64,000 bases of DNA from Blautia wexlerae DSM 19850 (GTDB lineage: Bacteria > Bacillota > Clostridia > Lachnospirales > Lachnospiraceae), in NCBI RefSeq assembly GCF_025148125.1, contig NZ_CP102267.1:2552501-2616500 (forward strand), given 5' to 3'. How positions within the stretch are numbered: position 1 is the first letter of the stretch; each line of letters opens with the position of its first letter. Position numbers and translations under genes: made by a program. Below are positions 51,430 to 59,348 of the stretch, piece by piece. The notes beneath the pieces are model-generated. The model was not told the origin of the DNA and made no database searches. It worked only from the letters and a program-made list of their open reading frames with translations.

Positions 51430-53244
51430 ATGCGTTCATTGGCAGTTTATTTAAAAAACTACAAAAAAGAAAGCATCCTGGCGCCATTTTTTAAATTTCT
51501 GGAGGTTGTATTTGACCTGATCGTGCCTATCGTCATTGCACAGATCATTGATGTAGGTATTGCAAACCATGACAACAAATACATTGTCCAGAGATTTTTT
51601 ATTCTTATTTTAATGGCAGCTCTTGGTCTTGCCAGCAGCATTACAGCTCAGTTCTTTGCAGCCAAAGCCAGCGTGGGCTTTGCCACTAAATTAAGACAGG
51701 CAGTTTATGACCATGTACAGCATCTGTCTTTTACAGAGCTGGATACCCTGGGAACAGACACCCTGATCACAAGACTTACCGACGATATCAATCAGGTCCA
51801 GAACGGACTGAACATGGGGCTTCGTCTTCTTCTTCGAAGTCCGTTTATCGTACTTGGATCCATGGTCATGGCATTTACCATTGATTTTAAATGTGCTCTG
51901 GTTTTTGCTGTTGCGATCCCGTTTCTGTTTCTGGTTGTCTTTGTCATTATGTTTTTCAGTATTCCTCTGTTTAAAAAGGTACAGGGAAAACTGGACACAG
52001 TAACCGGACTGACCAGAGAAAACCTTACAGGCGTCCGCGTTATCCGTGCATTCTGCCGCGAAAAAGAGGCAGTTGCAGAATTTGATACCCGCAATCAGGA
52101 GCTGACAAAGTTAAATCTCTTTGTAGGAAAGCTTTCCGCTTTGTTAAATCCGGTCACTTATGTACTGATCAATATTGCTACTGTTATTCTGATCCAGAAA
52201 GCAGGAGTAGAAGTAAATCTTGGCGGTATGCAGCAGGGACAGGTTGTTGCCCTTTATAACTATATGGCTCAGATGATCGTGGAACTGATCAAGCTTGCCT
52301 CCCTGATCATCACCCTGAACAAATCTGCAGCCAGCGCAGGACGTGTGGCAGATATCCTGAAAGTGAAATCTACTATGGATTACCCCTCTTCCTCCACATA
52401 TTCTGCTCAGATATCGAAGGACCTTGCAACAGCAACTGCTGATGCATCACTTTCTGAAAATGCCATCGTATTCAATGACGTAACCTTTGAGTACAGCAAA
52501 GCCGGTGCCCCCAGTCTTTCCCATATCAGTTTTTCTGTAAAAAAGGGACAGACCGTAGGTATTATCGGTGGTACAGGAAGCGGAAAAACCACTCTGGTAA
52601 ATCTGATCTCCAGATTCTATGATGCCAGCAAAGGAACTGTTCTGCTGGATGGTCAGAATATTGAAAATTACACCAGAAGTGATCTCCGCTCCAGAATCGG
52701 CGTTGTTCCACAGAAGGCAGCTCTTTTCAAAGGCTCTATCCGAGACAATCTGAAATGGGGCCGGGAAGATGCCTCTGACGAGGATCTATGGCAGGCACTT
52801 ACCACAGCACAGGGAAAAGAGGTAGTAGAGGGTAAACCGGGACAGCTTGATTTTATGCTGGAACAGAACGGTAAAAACCTTTCCGGCGGCCAGAAACAAA
52901 GACTTACCATTGCCCGTGCCCTGGTAAAAAAACCTGAAATCCTGATTCTGGATGACAGTGCCAGTGCCCTGGACTTTGCCACTGATGCAGCACTGCGTAA
53001 GTCTCTCAACAGACTTGACTGGAAAGTAACTACATTTCTGGTATCCCAGCGTTCCTCCAGCATTCAGCAGGCAGACTTGATCCTTGTCCTTGATAACGGT
53101 ACTCTGGCAGGTAAGGGTACTCATGCTGAACTGCTGCGTACCTGTGATACTTACCGGGAAATCTACTTCTCTCAGTTTCCGGAAGAAAGAGCCAGATACT
53201 CCTCTGTATCTGCAGGTAATATAATGAAGGAGGTGACTGTATGA
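51430..53244 (+). CDS. ABC exporter half-transporter with degenerate ATPase site (BmrC/LmrC-like)
   Basis: This 604-residue protein has six TM segments in residues 1-310 and one ATPase domain at about 345-595. Walker A is GGTGSGKTTLVNLISRF near 378, signature NLSGGQKQRLTIA near 478, and Walker B ILILDDSASALDFATD near 498, in which the usual catalytic Glu is Asp. This marks one half of a heterodimeric exporter. With the next gene it probably forms a multidrug or lipid exporter such as BmrCD or LmrCD. It overlaps the partner by 4 nt (ATGA). The start at 51430 has AAAGGAAGGAATTTTTAAA upstream. Confidence 0.92.
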   Translation: MRSLAVYLKNYKKESILAPFFKFLEVVFDLIVPIVIAQIIDVGIANHDNKYIVQRFFILILMAALGLASSITAQFFAAKASVGFATKLRQAVYDHVQHLSFTELDTLGTDTLITRLTDDINQVQNGLNMGLRLLLRSPFIVLGSMVMAFTIDFKCALVFAVAIPFLFLVVFVIMFFSIPLFKKVQGKLDTVTGLTRENLTGVRVIRAFCREKEAVAEFDTRNQELTKLNLFVGKLSALLNPVTYVLINIATVILIQKAGVEVNLGGMQQGQVVALYNYMAQMIVELIKLASLIITLNKSAASAGRVADILKVKSTMDYPSSSTYSAQISKDLATATADASLSENAIVFNDVTFEYSKAGAPSLSHISFSVKKGQTVGIIGGTGSGKTTLVNLISRFYDASKGTVLLDGQNIENYTRSDLRSRIGVVPQKAALFKGSIRDNLKWGREDASDEDLWQALTTAQGKEVVEGKPGQLDFMLEQNGKNLSGGQKQRLTIARALVKKPEILILDDSASALDFATDAALRKSLNRLDWKVTTFLVSQRSSSIQQADLILVLDNGTLAGKGTHAELLRTCDTYREIYFSQFPEERARYSSVSAGNIMKEVTV

Positions 53245-55007
53245 GCAGATCAACAATAAAAGATCCTGCTAAAAGCAAAAGCAGCGAAACTTTTTTTAAA
53301 GTACTGCGTTTCATCGGAAGATACCGTTTTCTGCTGATCTTCAGTATCATACTGGCAGCAGTTTCCGTTATCCTTCAGCTGTATGTCCCAATCCTGTTCG
53401 GAAATGCCATTGATCAGGTCATTGCCCAACATCAGGTAAACTTCGAAATGATGTGGTATTACCTGTCACGTATCCTTGTAATGGTCATCCTCTCTTCTGC
53501 TGCCACGTGGCTTATGAATGTGATCAATAACCGCATGACCTACCAGACAGTAAAGGATATACGTGCCAAAGCCATCCGACACATTCAGGTACTTCCCCTC
53601 TCTTACCTTGACGGACACAGTACCGGAGATATCATCAGCCGTATTATCGCAGATACAGATATTCTATCCGATGGTATGCTGCTTGGATTTACCCAGCTTT
53701 TTTCCGGAATCGTAACGATCATCGGAACACTGATCTTCATGTTCTCCAAAAACTTCTGGATTACATTGATGGTCATTGTCTTGACTCCCGTAAGCTTTTT
53801 GGTGGCCAAATTTATTTCTTCCCATACCTTCCAGATGTTCCGGAAGCAAAGCGATACCAGAGGGCGTCAGACTGCTCTCATTGAAGAGATGATTGGAAAC
53901 CAGAAGGTTGTTCAGGCTTTTGGATATGAGGAAAAATCTTCTGAACGCTTTGCAAAGGTTAACAAAGAATTACAGGAATGCAGTCTGAAGGCTGTTTTTT
54001 ACAGCAGCCTGACAAACCCTTCCACCCGTTTTGTCAATAATGTTATTTATGCCTGTGTTGCACTGGTGGGTGCATTCATTATCCCTGGAGGCAGACTGAC
54101 AGTCGGAGGACTTTCCGTACTTCTCTCCTATGCCAACCAGTATATGAAACCATTCAATGATATCAGTTCCGTTGTTACAGAACTTCAGAATGCTCTTGCC
54201 TGTGCAGGCAGAATCTTCGATCTGCTGGAGGAGGAACCGGAAGTTGCAGAGGTTTCTGAGACACTGAAAGATGTAAAGGGTGAAGTAGATATTAAGAATG
54301 TGTGCTTCCATTATGATGAATCAAAGAAACTGATTGAGGACTTTAATCTCCATGTAAAACCAGGTATGCGCGTTGCCATTGTAGGACCTACCGGATGCGG
54401 TAAGTCAACCTTTATCAACCTTCTGATGAGATTCTATGATGTAAATTCCGGATCTATTTCCGTTGACGGCAAACCGATCAGAGACATTACCCGCCATTCT
54501 CTCAGAAGCAGCTATGGTATGGTGCTTCAGGAAACATGGATCAAAAACGGAACTGTCCGCGACAATATCTCGATTGGAAAACCGGAAGCTACAGATACTG
54601 AAATCATCGAAGCAGCCAAGCTTACCCACAGTTGGGAATTTATCCGGAGGCTTCCTAAAGGACTGGACACCATGCTCAACGAAGACAGCTTAAGCCAGGG
54701 ACAGAAACAGCTGCTGTGTATCACACGAGTTATGCTCTGTCTGCCTCCGATGCTGATCCTGGATGAAGCCACTTCCAGTATTGATACACGAACAGAATTA
54801 CAAATTCAGGAAGCGTTTGAACGAATGATGGAGGGAAGAACAAGCTTTATCGTAGCTCACAGGCTTTCAACCATCCGAAATGCAGATCTGATTCTTGTTA
54901 TGAAAGACGGAAGTATCATTGAGCAGGGTACTCATGATGAGCTGATTGCAAAAGGTGGATTTTACCATACTTTATATAACAGCCAGTTTGCAAAAGTTTC
55001 TGAATAA
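53241..55007 (+). CDS. ABC exporter half-transporter with canonical ATPase site (BmrD/LmrD-like)
   Basis: This 588-residue partner has six TM segments in residues 1-310 and an ATPase domain at about 340-585. Walker A is GPTGCGKSTFINLLMRF near 375, Walker B LILDEATSSIDTRTE near 500 with the catalytic Glu present, and the signature motif is LSQGQKQLL, altered from LSGGQ. In the heterodimer this half supplies Walker A/B to the active site while the partner supplies the canonical LSGGQ; the reciprocal site is degenerate. That complementary pattern is the usual sign of a functional heterodimer. A terminator follows at 55024-55071. Confidence 0.93.
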   Translation: MSRSTIKDPAKSKSSETFFKVLRFIGRYRFLLIFSIILAAVSVILQLYVPILFGNAIDQVIAQHQVNFEMMWYYLSRILVMVILSSAATWLMNVINNRMTYQTVKDIRAKAIRHIQVLPLSYLDGHSTGDIISRIIADTDILSDGMLLGFTQLFSGIVTIIGTLIFMFSKNFWITLMVIVLTPVSFLVAKFISSHTFQMFRKQSDTRGRQTALIEEMIGNQKVVQAFGYEEKSSERFAKVNKELQECSLKAVFYSSLTNPSTRFVNNVIYACVALVGAFIIPGGRLTVGGLSVLLSYANQYMKPFNDISSVVTELQNALACAGRIFDLLEEEPEVAEVSETLKDVKGEVDIKNVCFHYDESKKLIEDFNLHVKPGMRVAIVGPTGCGKSTFINLLMRFYDVNSGSISVDGKPIRDITRHSLRSSYGMVLQETWIKNGTVRDNISIGKPEATDTEIIEAAKLTHSWEFIRRLPKGLDTMLNEDSLSQGQKQLLCITRVMLCLPPMLILDEATSSIDTRTELQIQEAFERMMEGRTSFIVAHRLSTIRNADLILVMKDGSIIEQGTHDELIAKGGFYHTLYNSQFAKVSE

Positions 55008-55023
55008 AACAAGCCAGATAATA

Positions 55024-55071
55024 AATCAAAAAGGAACAGCTGTCCATCACGGCTGTTCCTCTTTTTGATTT
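55024..55071. terminator. Bidirectional terminator
   Basis: AAAAAGGAACAGC (55029-55041) pairs with GCTGTTCCTCTTTTT (55052-55066) around an 11-nt loop. T-runs occur on both strands, ending the ABC operon and the convergent aminopeptidase gene. Confidence 0.85.
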
Positions 55072-55094
55072 TGTAAAATGTTTTTTTATTTTTA

Positions 55095-56882
55095 TCAGAT
55101 TGCCCGGGTAGCATCTTTCAGCCATTCTTTTTCTTCTTCGTTCAAATACGGAGAAATCTTCTCATATACCTGCGCATGGTAATCATTGAGAAGGTTACGT
55201 TCCCGGACACTCATCAGTTCCGACACCACTCCATCCAGGTCAAAAGGTACCATAGTCAGAAATTCAAAGCACATAAACTGACCATACTCTGTTTTTTCAG
55301 CTTTTTTACAGACCATCAGATTTTCATGACGGATTCCAAATTCATCCTCTCTGTAATATCCCGGCTCATCAGAGGTGATCATTCCCTCCTCCAGCACTGC
55401 ATTTCCACCCGGAACAATTTTCCATCGGAAGCTATTGGGTCCTTCATGGACATTCAGAAGATATCCTACTCCATGACCGGTTCCATGTTTAAAATCCTCT
55501 CCCATTTCCCACAACGGCTGTCTCGCCAGAATATCCAGGTTTACACCGGTACAGCCATGAAGAAATCTGGCAGCTCCCAGATTCAGAGTTCCCCGCAAAA
55601 CTGCTGTGAAATACTTTTTCTCTTCCTCAGTAGTCGGTCCCATGACAACAGTACGGGTAATATCAGTAGTTCCCTCTTTATAATGTCCTCCTGTATCTGC
55701 CAGAAGAAAGCCGGATGGTTCCAGAGGAATATCCGTTTCGGGTGTTGCAAAATAATGTACAATAGCAGCATGCTTTCCATAGGCAATAATCGGATCAAAA
55801 CTGTTATCTATGAAATCCTCCTGTTCCAAACGGAATTCATACAGCTTTTCTGCTGCACTTAATTCTGTGATCGGAATCCTTCCAACATTCTTCTTTAACC
55901 AGTATATGAACTTTGTAACTGCAACTCCGTCTCTGATATGCGCAATGCGTTCATTTTCCACCTCAACAGGATTCTTCGTTGCCTTGGGAAGAAGTGTAAG
56001 ATTTTCTTCATCCAGAATCCGGGTGTCTGCCGGAATATTGCTAACCAGACGACTGTTGACTTTCTTTTTGCAGAGAAGAACTTTTTTGTCCTTTTTAAAT
56101 GTTTTCACATACTCATAGATACTGTCATAGGGAAAAAGGGTCACACCATCTTTTTCCAGCGCTTCCAGTACGTCTGTCTGAAAGGCTTTCTCATTTGCAA
56201 AAAGTCTGATCTCTGTTTTTGTCATTACAAGATAAGAAAGAACCACCGGACAACAGTGGATATCTCCCCCACGTATATTTAACAGCCAGGCAATATCATC
56301 CAGAGAAGTCAGTACAAATAAATCTGCACCCTTCTTCTCCATTGCTTTGCGGATTCTTGCGCATTTATCAGCTCTGGATTCTCCTGCCCATTTTATATCC
56401 AGCTCTGTAACCGGTTCACAGGAAAGTACCGGACGGTTTTCCCATATATCCCCTGCCAGATCGTGATCAACGCTGAGAGACACACCGTTTTCATCCAGCA
56501 TTTTCTCCAGTTCTGATGCCTCTTTTGAGCTGACAGTACGTCCGTCAAATCCCAGACACATTCCCTGTGTCAGATTTTTTTTCAGAAATTCATGAACTGT
56601 GGGAACTTCCGGCTCACCCATTTTAAATAAAGTAATTCCTGTTCCCTCCAGCTGATCTGCAGCCTGGATAAAATAACGTCCATCCGTCCATAATCCTGCC
56701 ATATCCTGCATGATCACCGCAGTGCCTGCAGAACCGGTAAATCCTGTGATATATTTTCTGCATTTGAAATATTCACCTACATATTCTGAACCATGAAAAT
56801 CATCTGTAGGAATCAGATATGCATCAATTCCTGTCTCTTTCATGCGTGCACGAAGTGCTGTTATTCTCTCTTTTACTGTCAT
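55095..56882 (-). CDS. pepP: M24-family Xaa-Pro aminopeptidase
   Basis: The 595-residue protein has two creatinase-like N-terminal domains (residues 1-310) and a C-terminal M24 metallopeptidase domain. The metal ligands are visible in LLADTGGHYKEGTTDITRTV (two Asp), GTGHGVGYLLNVHEGP (His), TSDEPGYYRE (Glu) and FEFLTMVPFD (Glu). It should remove N-terminal residues next to proline, using two metal ions in the cytoplasm. The longer three-domain form is like eukaryotic APP1, common in Firmicutes. It overlaps larE by 4 nt (ATGA), so the genes are coupled. ATG 56882 is the family N-terminus. Confidence 0.93.
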   Translation of the reverse strand: MTVKERITALRARMKETGIDAYLIPTDDFHGSEYVGEYFKCRKYITGFTGSAGTAVIMQDMAGLWTDGRYFIQAADQLEGTGITLFKMGEPEVPTVHEFLKKNLTQGMCLGFDGRTVSSKEASELEKMLDENGVSLSVDHDLAGDIWENRPVLSCEPVTELDIKWAGESRADKCARIRKAMEKKGADLFVLTSLDDIAWLLNIRGGDIHCCPVVLSYLVMTKTEIRLFANEKAFQTDVLEALEKDGVTLFPYDSIYEYVKTFKKDKKVLLCKKKVNSRLVSNIPADTRILDEENLTLLPKATKNPVEVENERIAHIRDGVAVTKFIYWLKKNVGRIPITELSAAEKLYEFRLEQEDFIDNSFDPIIAYGKHAAIVHYFATPETDIPLEPSGFLLADTGGHYKEGTTDITRTVVMGPTTEEEKKYFTAVLRGTLNLGAARFLHGCTGVNLDILARQPLWEMGEDFKHGTGHGVGYLLNVHEGPNSFRWKIVPGGNAVLEEGMITSDEPGYYREDEFGIRHENLMVCKKAEKTEYGQFMCFEFLTMVPFDLDGVVSELMSVRERNLLNDYHAQVYEKISPYLNEEEKEWLKDATRAI

Positions 56883-57727
56883 TCGTTTTTACCCTTAAGG
56901 CTGCTATCTGCAGTCGTTTTATCATTTTCGCCAAGTGTTTCGTTCATACTTCCCATACGATATCCCAGAATATCCATGGTCACATAAGTGAATCCATACT
57001 CCTTAAATTTCTTCACAATATCCTCTCGGACATTTTTTTCCAGAAGTTTCGGAAATTCCTCCGGCATGATCTCAATTCTTGCAAGTGAACCGTGAATACG
57101 GACACGTACCTGATGGAATCCATAGTCAAGTAAAAGCTGCTCTGCTTTCTCAACCATTCCAAGCTTTTCCTCACTGATGGTCTCTCCATAGACAAACCTG
57201 GAGGACAGACAGGCAAATGACTGTTTGTCCCAGGTCGGAAGCCCCAGTTCCTTTGAGTATTCTCTGATCTCCGCTTTCGTCAGCTTCGCCTCACGTAGCG
57301 GGCTCTTAACTCCAAGTTCTTTTACGGCGATCAGACCTGGTCTGTAATCGCCATTATCATCCATATTTGATCCCTCTGCAATATATTCAATCCCATTCTT
57401 TTTTGCAATATCGCCAATCTTCTCAAACAGTTCTTTTTTACATAAATAACATCTGTTCGGAGGATTCTTTGAAAATCCTTCAATCTCCAATTCCTCAGAC
57501 TGGCAGATCACATGCTGAATCCCCTCTTTCTCGCAGAATGCCTTCGCTTCATTCAGCTCTCTTTTCGGGAAAGAACAGGATTGAGCTGTAATCGCAATCG
57601 CCTTATCACCCAGCACATCATGAGCTACTTTTAATAAGAATGTAGAATCCACTCCACTTGAGAAAGCAACTGCTACACTGCCAAGTCCCTTCAGATATTC
57701 TTTTAAATGTTCCAGTTTATTTTCCAT
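56879..57727 (-). CDS. larE: LarE-type sacrificial sulfur insertase
   Basis: LarE sulfurates an adenylated pyridinium dinucleotide for the nickel-pincer cofactor. The 282-residue protein has the PP-loop SSGVDSTFLLKVAHD at residues 23-37, the NAD/NaMN-like-binding segment SNMDDNGDYRPG near 120, and Cys in FACLSSRF near 173, the position of the sacrificial Cys of L. plantarum LarE. It also has C93-x2-C96 (NRCYLCKK). Some LarE proteins use three Cys to hold a 4Fe-4S cluster instead of giving up a cysteine sulfur, and this Cys set may fit that class. No larA, larB or larC lies in the window. It is the first gene of the pair with pepP. The MITE relative at 57763-57855 lies in its leader. Confidence 0.92.
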   Translation of the reverse strand: MENKLEHLKEYLKGLGSVAVAFSSGVDSTFLLKVAHDVLGDKAIAITAQSCSFPKRELNEAKAFCEKEGIQHVICQSEELEIEGFSKNPPNRCYLCKKELFEKIGDIAKKNGIEYIAEGSNMDDNGDYRPGLIAVKELGVKSPLREAKLTKAEIREYSKELGLPTWDKQSFACLSSRFVYGETISEEKLGMVEKAEQLLLDYGFHQVRVRIHGSLARIEIMPEEFPKLLEKNVREDIVKKFKEYGFTYVTMDILGYRMGSMNETLGENDKTTADSSLKGKNE

Positions 57728-57762
57728 ATCAGTCTGCCTCTTGTCCGTTTTTTATTGTACCT

Positions 57763-57855
57763 GTAGCACTCCTCGTAAATAATGTATATTGATCTGGCTC
57801 AACAAAGCGTGAAAGTTGAACTTTCTCAAATGTATTATTTAACAGGGTGCTATAG
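57763..57855. mobile_element. Short MITE-family element upstream of larE
   Basis: The left end TGTAGCACTCCTCGTAAATAAT and the right end's reverse complement TATAGCACCCTGTTAAATAAT form a long imperfect hairpin. The core CTCAACAAAGCGTGAAAG matches CAGAGTGTGAAGG in the larger element at 19227-19386. A GAAAGTT/AACTTTC stem lies in the loop. It is in the 5' leader of larE, just after the likely -10, so it will be transcribed. Confidence 0.6.
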
Positions 57856-57860
57856 CTTCA

Positions 57861-57890
57861 TTATAATATAGGCAATGACTGTTCAGCAAC
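57861..57890 (-). promoter_or_regulatory. Possible promoter of larE
   Basis: Reading minus, TTGCTG (57890-57885), 18 nt and TATAAT (57866-57861). Transcription would start close to the edge of the MITE at 57855, giving a structured leader of about 125 nt. Confidence 0.45.
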
Positions 57891-58196
57891 TTATTTTTCG
57901 CATTGCGAAATGTGTTACTGAAAATAGAACGAACAATATTGATTTATGTTTCTTGTATCTTTTCTAACGCTTCCCCGACTTCTGTTACTTCTTTAAATAG
58001 TTTCTAAAGTAACAGCCTCTCTTAACTTCTTTATTTACAGTTTGTCTACTTCTTTTTCTGAAGCAGTTCTCCGTTTGTTTCTTCCCCATTCATACATGAC
58101 ATAATAATTAGCCACTACCCCATATTATAAATAACACTCAGAGATACTTATTTCAGACTGATAATCAGATTTTTATTGAATTTATTAATCTATATG

Positions 58197-58997
58197 TTAT
58201 GACAACATATCTTTCAGACATGTACTCCGGTAGTCACTCGGTGATATTTTATATCTTTCTTTAAATACTCGGTTAAATGTTCTCTGACTTTCAAATCCAC
58301 TATCCAGACAAATGTTTGTAATAGAATCACTCGTATTTTCCAAACGATGGCATGCATAGTTCAGCCTTGCATCGTTAAGATATTGATTAAAGTTTCTATG
58401 GAATGTTTTGGAAAAGAGTCTGGATAAAACATATTTGCTCACCCCCAGATCTTTTGCCATCTCTTCCAGAGAAAACTTCTTCTTAAAATTTGCTGATATA
58501 TAGGAAACTGTCTGGTAAATAAGATCGTTGCTCCCCACATTACTCTTTTCTACCAAATTTAATTTTCCTATGCAGCGTGCCAACACAATTTGAAGATATG
58601 CCTGTGCAACAGTAATATCCGACTGTTCTGTCTCTAAAATTGCATTTATAACTCTATATACCTCCGGTTCAACCTTTTCCGCTTTGATGATTGGGTATTC
58701 AGGAGCCATGGATTGCATGATATCTGAAAATTTGGCTATCGTAAATGGCGATGCAATCAGATAAGTCGCTTTATTTACACCGGGTGTCAGTACCTGATAG
58801 TGATGAATAACATCTGGAAATACAAAGCCTATATCTCCTTTTTCCATATGGTATAGTTCCTGTCCGACACCAAATTCTAATGCTCCACTTGTTACACAAA
58901 CGATCTCCAGTGCATTATGAAGATGTGGTTCAATATGTTTTGACTTCCTATTTATTGCTATGATCTCCTCTTTTGTGTCAACATATTTTAACTGCAT
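58197..58997 (-). CDS. AraC-family regulator of the beta-galactoside genes
   Basis: The 266-residue protein has a cupin sensor at residues 15-90 (HIEPHLHNALEIVCVTSGALEF; YHMEKGDIGFVFPDVIHHY) and a C-terminal AraC helix-turn-helix pair at about 165-260 (FSLEEMAKDLGVSKYVLSRLFSKTFHRNFNQYL; ITNICLDSGFESQRTFNRVFKERYKISPSDYR). The start at 58997 is chosen because GGGGAGTATTTC lies directly upstream; an in-frame ATG at 59114 would cover the opposite-strand leader at 59107. It lies downstream of the lacZ-GPH genes and probably controls them, possibly binding between its gene and theirs. Confidence 0.9.
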   Translation of the reverse strand: MQLKYVDTKEEIIAINRKSKHIEPHLHNALEIVCVTSGALEFGVGQELYHMEKGDIGFVFPDVIHHYQVLTPGVNKATYLIASPFTIAKFSDIMQSMAPEYPIIKAEKVEPEVYRVINAILETEQSDITVAQAYLQIVLARCIGKLNLVEKSNVGSNDLIYQTVSYISANFKKKFSLEEMAKDLGVSKYVLSRLFSKTFHRNFNQYLNDARLNYACHRLENTSDSITNICLDSGFESQRTFNRVFKERYKISPSDYRSTCLKDMLS

Positions 58998-59040
58998 GAA
59001 ATACTCCCCTTTGCAACATTTGTCTATATCTTCTTTCGAT

Positions 59041-59074
59041 TTGGCAAGCAATCCTTTTACACCTATCTTATAAT
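59041..59074 (+). promoter_or_regulatory. Promoter of the leader transcript
   Basis: TTGGCA (59041-59046), 17 nt and TATCTT (59064-59069), which overlaps a TATAAT at 59069-59074. The 3' edge is 30 nt before the leader ORF ATG. It faces away from the AraC gene start (58997). Confidence 0.45.
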
Positions 59075-59106
59075 CAACTTGTAAATAAGGAAAGGAGGAA
59101 TTGCAA

Positions 59107-59184
59107 ATGAGCAACCTAAAAAAATATCTGAATGACCTTTTAGTATTCTACACTGAATATTTTGAGCATCCTTACCATGTATAA
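59107..59184 (+). CDS. 25-residue leader peptide ORF (MSNLKKYLN...)
   Basis: A 25-codon ORF starts at ATG 59107 with AAAGGAGGAATTGCAA upstream, one of the best ribosome-binding sites in the window. The N-terminus reads MSNLKKYLNDLLVFYTEYFE and the rest is HPYHV; it is rich in aromatic residues and histidine. Hairpin arm CCTTTTAGTATT (59136-59147) lies inside the ORF and pairs with AATACTAAAAGG (59184-59195) beginning at the stop codon. A terminator follows (59225-59262). No structural gene lies downstream on this strand within the window. I cannot name the peptide or a family. It could be an attenuator leader, or an independent small protein. Confidence 0.6.
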   Translation: MSNLKKYLNDLLVFYTEYFEHPYHV

Positions 59185-59224
59185 ATACTAAAAGGACTAT
59201 TTTGTGAAAACTGAATATTTTCTT

Positions 59225-59262
59225 AAGGCCATTTCACAAAAATGAAGTGGTCCTTTTTTATT
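59225..59262 (+). terminator. Terminator/attenuator hairpin of the leader transcript
   Basis: AAGGCCATTTCA (59225-59236) pairs with TGAAGTGGTCCTT (59243-59255), with one bulge, followed by TTTTTTATTTTC. An alternative pairing of AAAAGGAC (59190-59197) with GTCCTTTT (59250-59257), extended by TTGTGAAA with TTTCACAA, competes with it. Confidence 0.7.
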
Positions 59263-59294
59263 TTCAAAATACAGTTCAATCACTTTATATATAG

Positions 59295-59334
59295 AAAAAA
59301 GCACTGTCTCATCGAGCAATGACCAGACAACGCT
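59295..59334 (-). terminator. Terminator of the lacZ-GPH operon
   Basis: Reading minus, AGCGTTGTCT pairs with AGACAGTGCT, with G-U pairs, then GCTTTTTTC. It lies 15 nt after the GPH symporter stop codon at 59349. Confidence 0.7.
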
Positions 59335-59348
59335 TTCTCCTGTCAATT

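Larger units (their letters stand above)
57728..58196. other. Intergenic region upstream of larE
   Basis: This 469-bp gap holds the MITE relative at 57763-57855, a minus-strand TATAAT promoter element (57866-57861) and a GTTACTT/AAGTAAC hairpin at 57984-58013. The rest is AT-rich. No ORF with a ribosome-binding site. No clear terminator for the AraC gene was found. Confidence 0.4.

Noticed and set aside
57763..57855. Possible novel riboswitch upstream of larE
   Set aside because: Its ends and core match the MITE at 19227-19386, so a mobile-element origin is more likely than a specific cis-regulatory RNA.
59107..59262. Known tet(M)/erm-type resistance leader
   Set aside because: The peptide sequence does not match leaders that I recognise and no resistance gene follows on the same strand, so no name is assigned.
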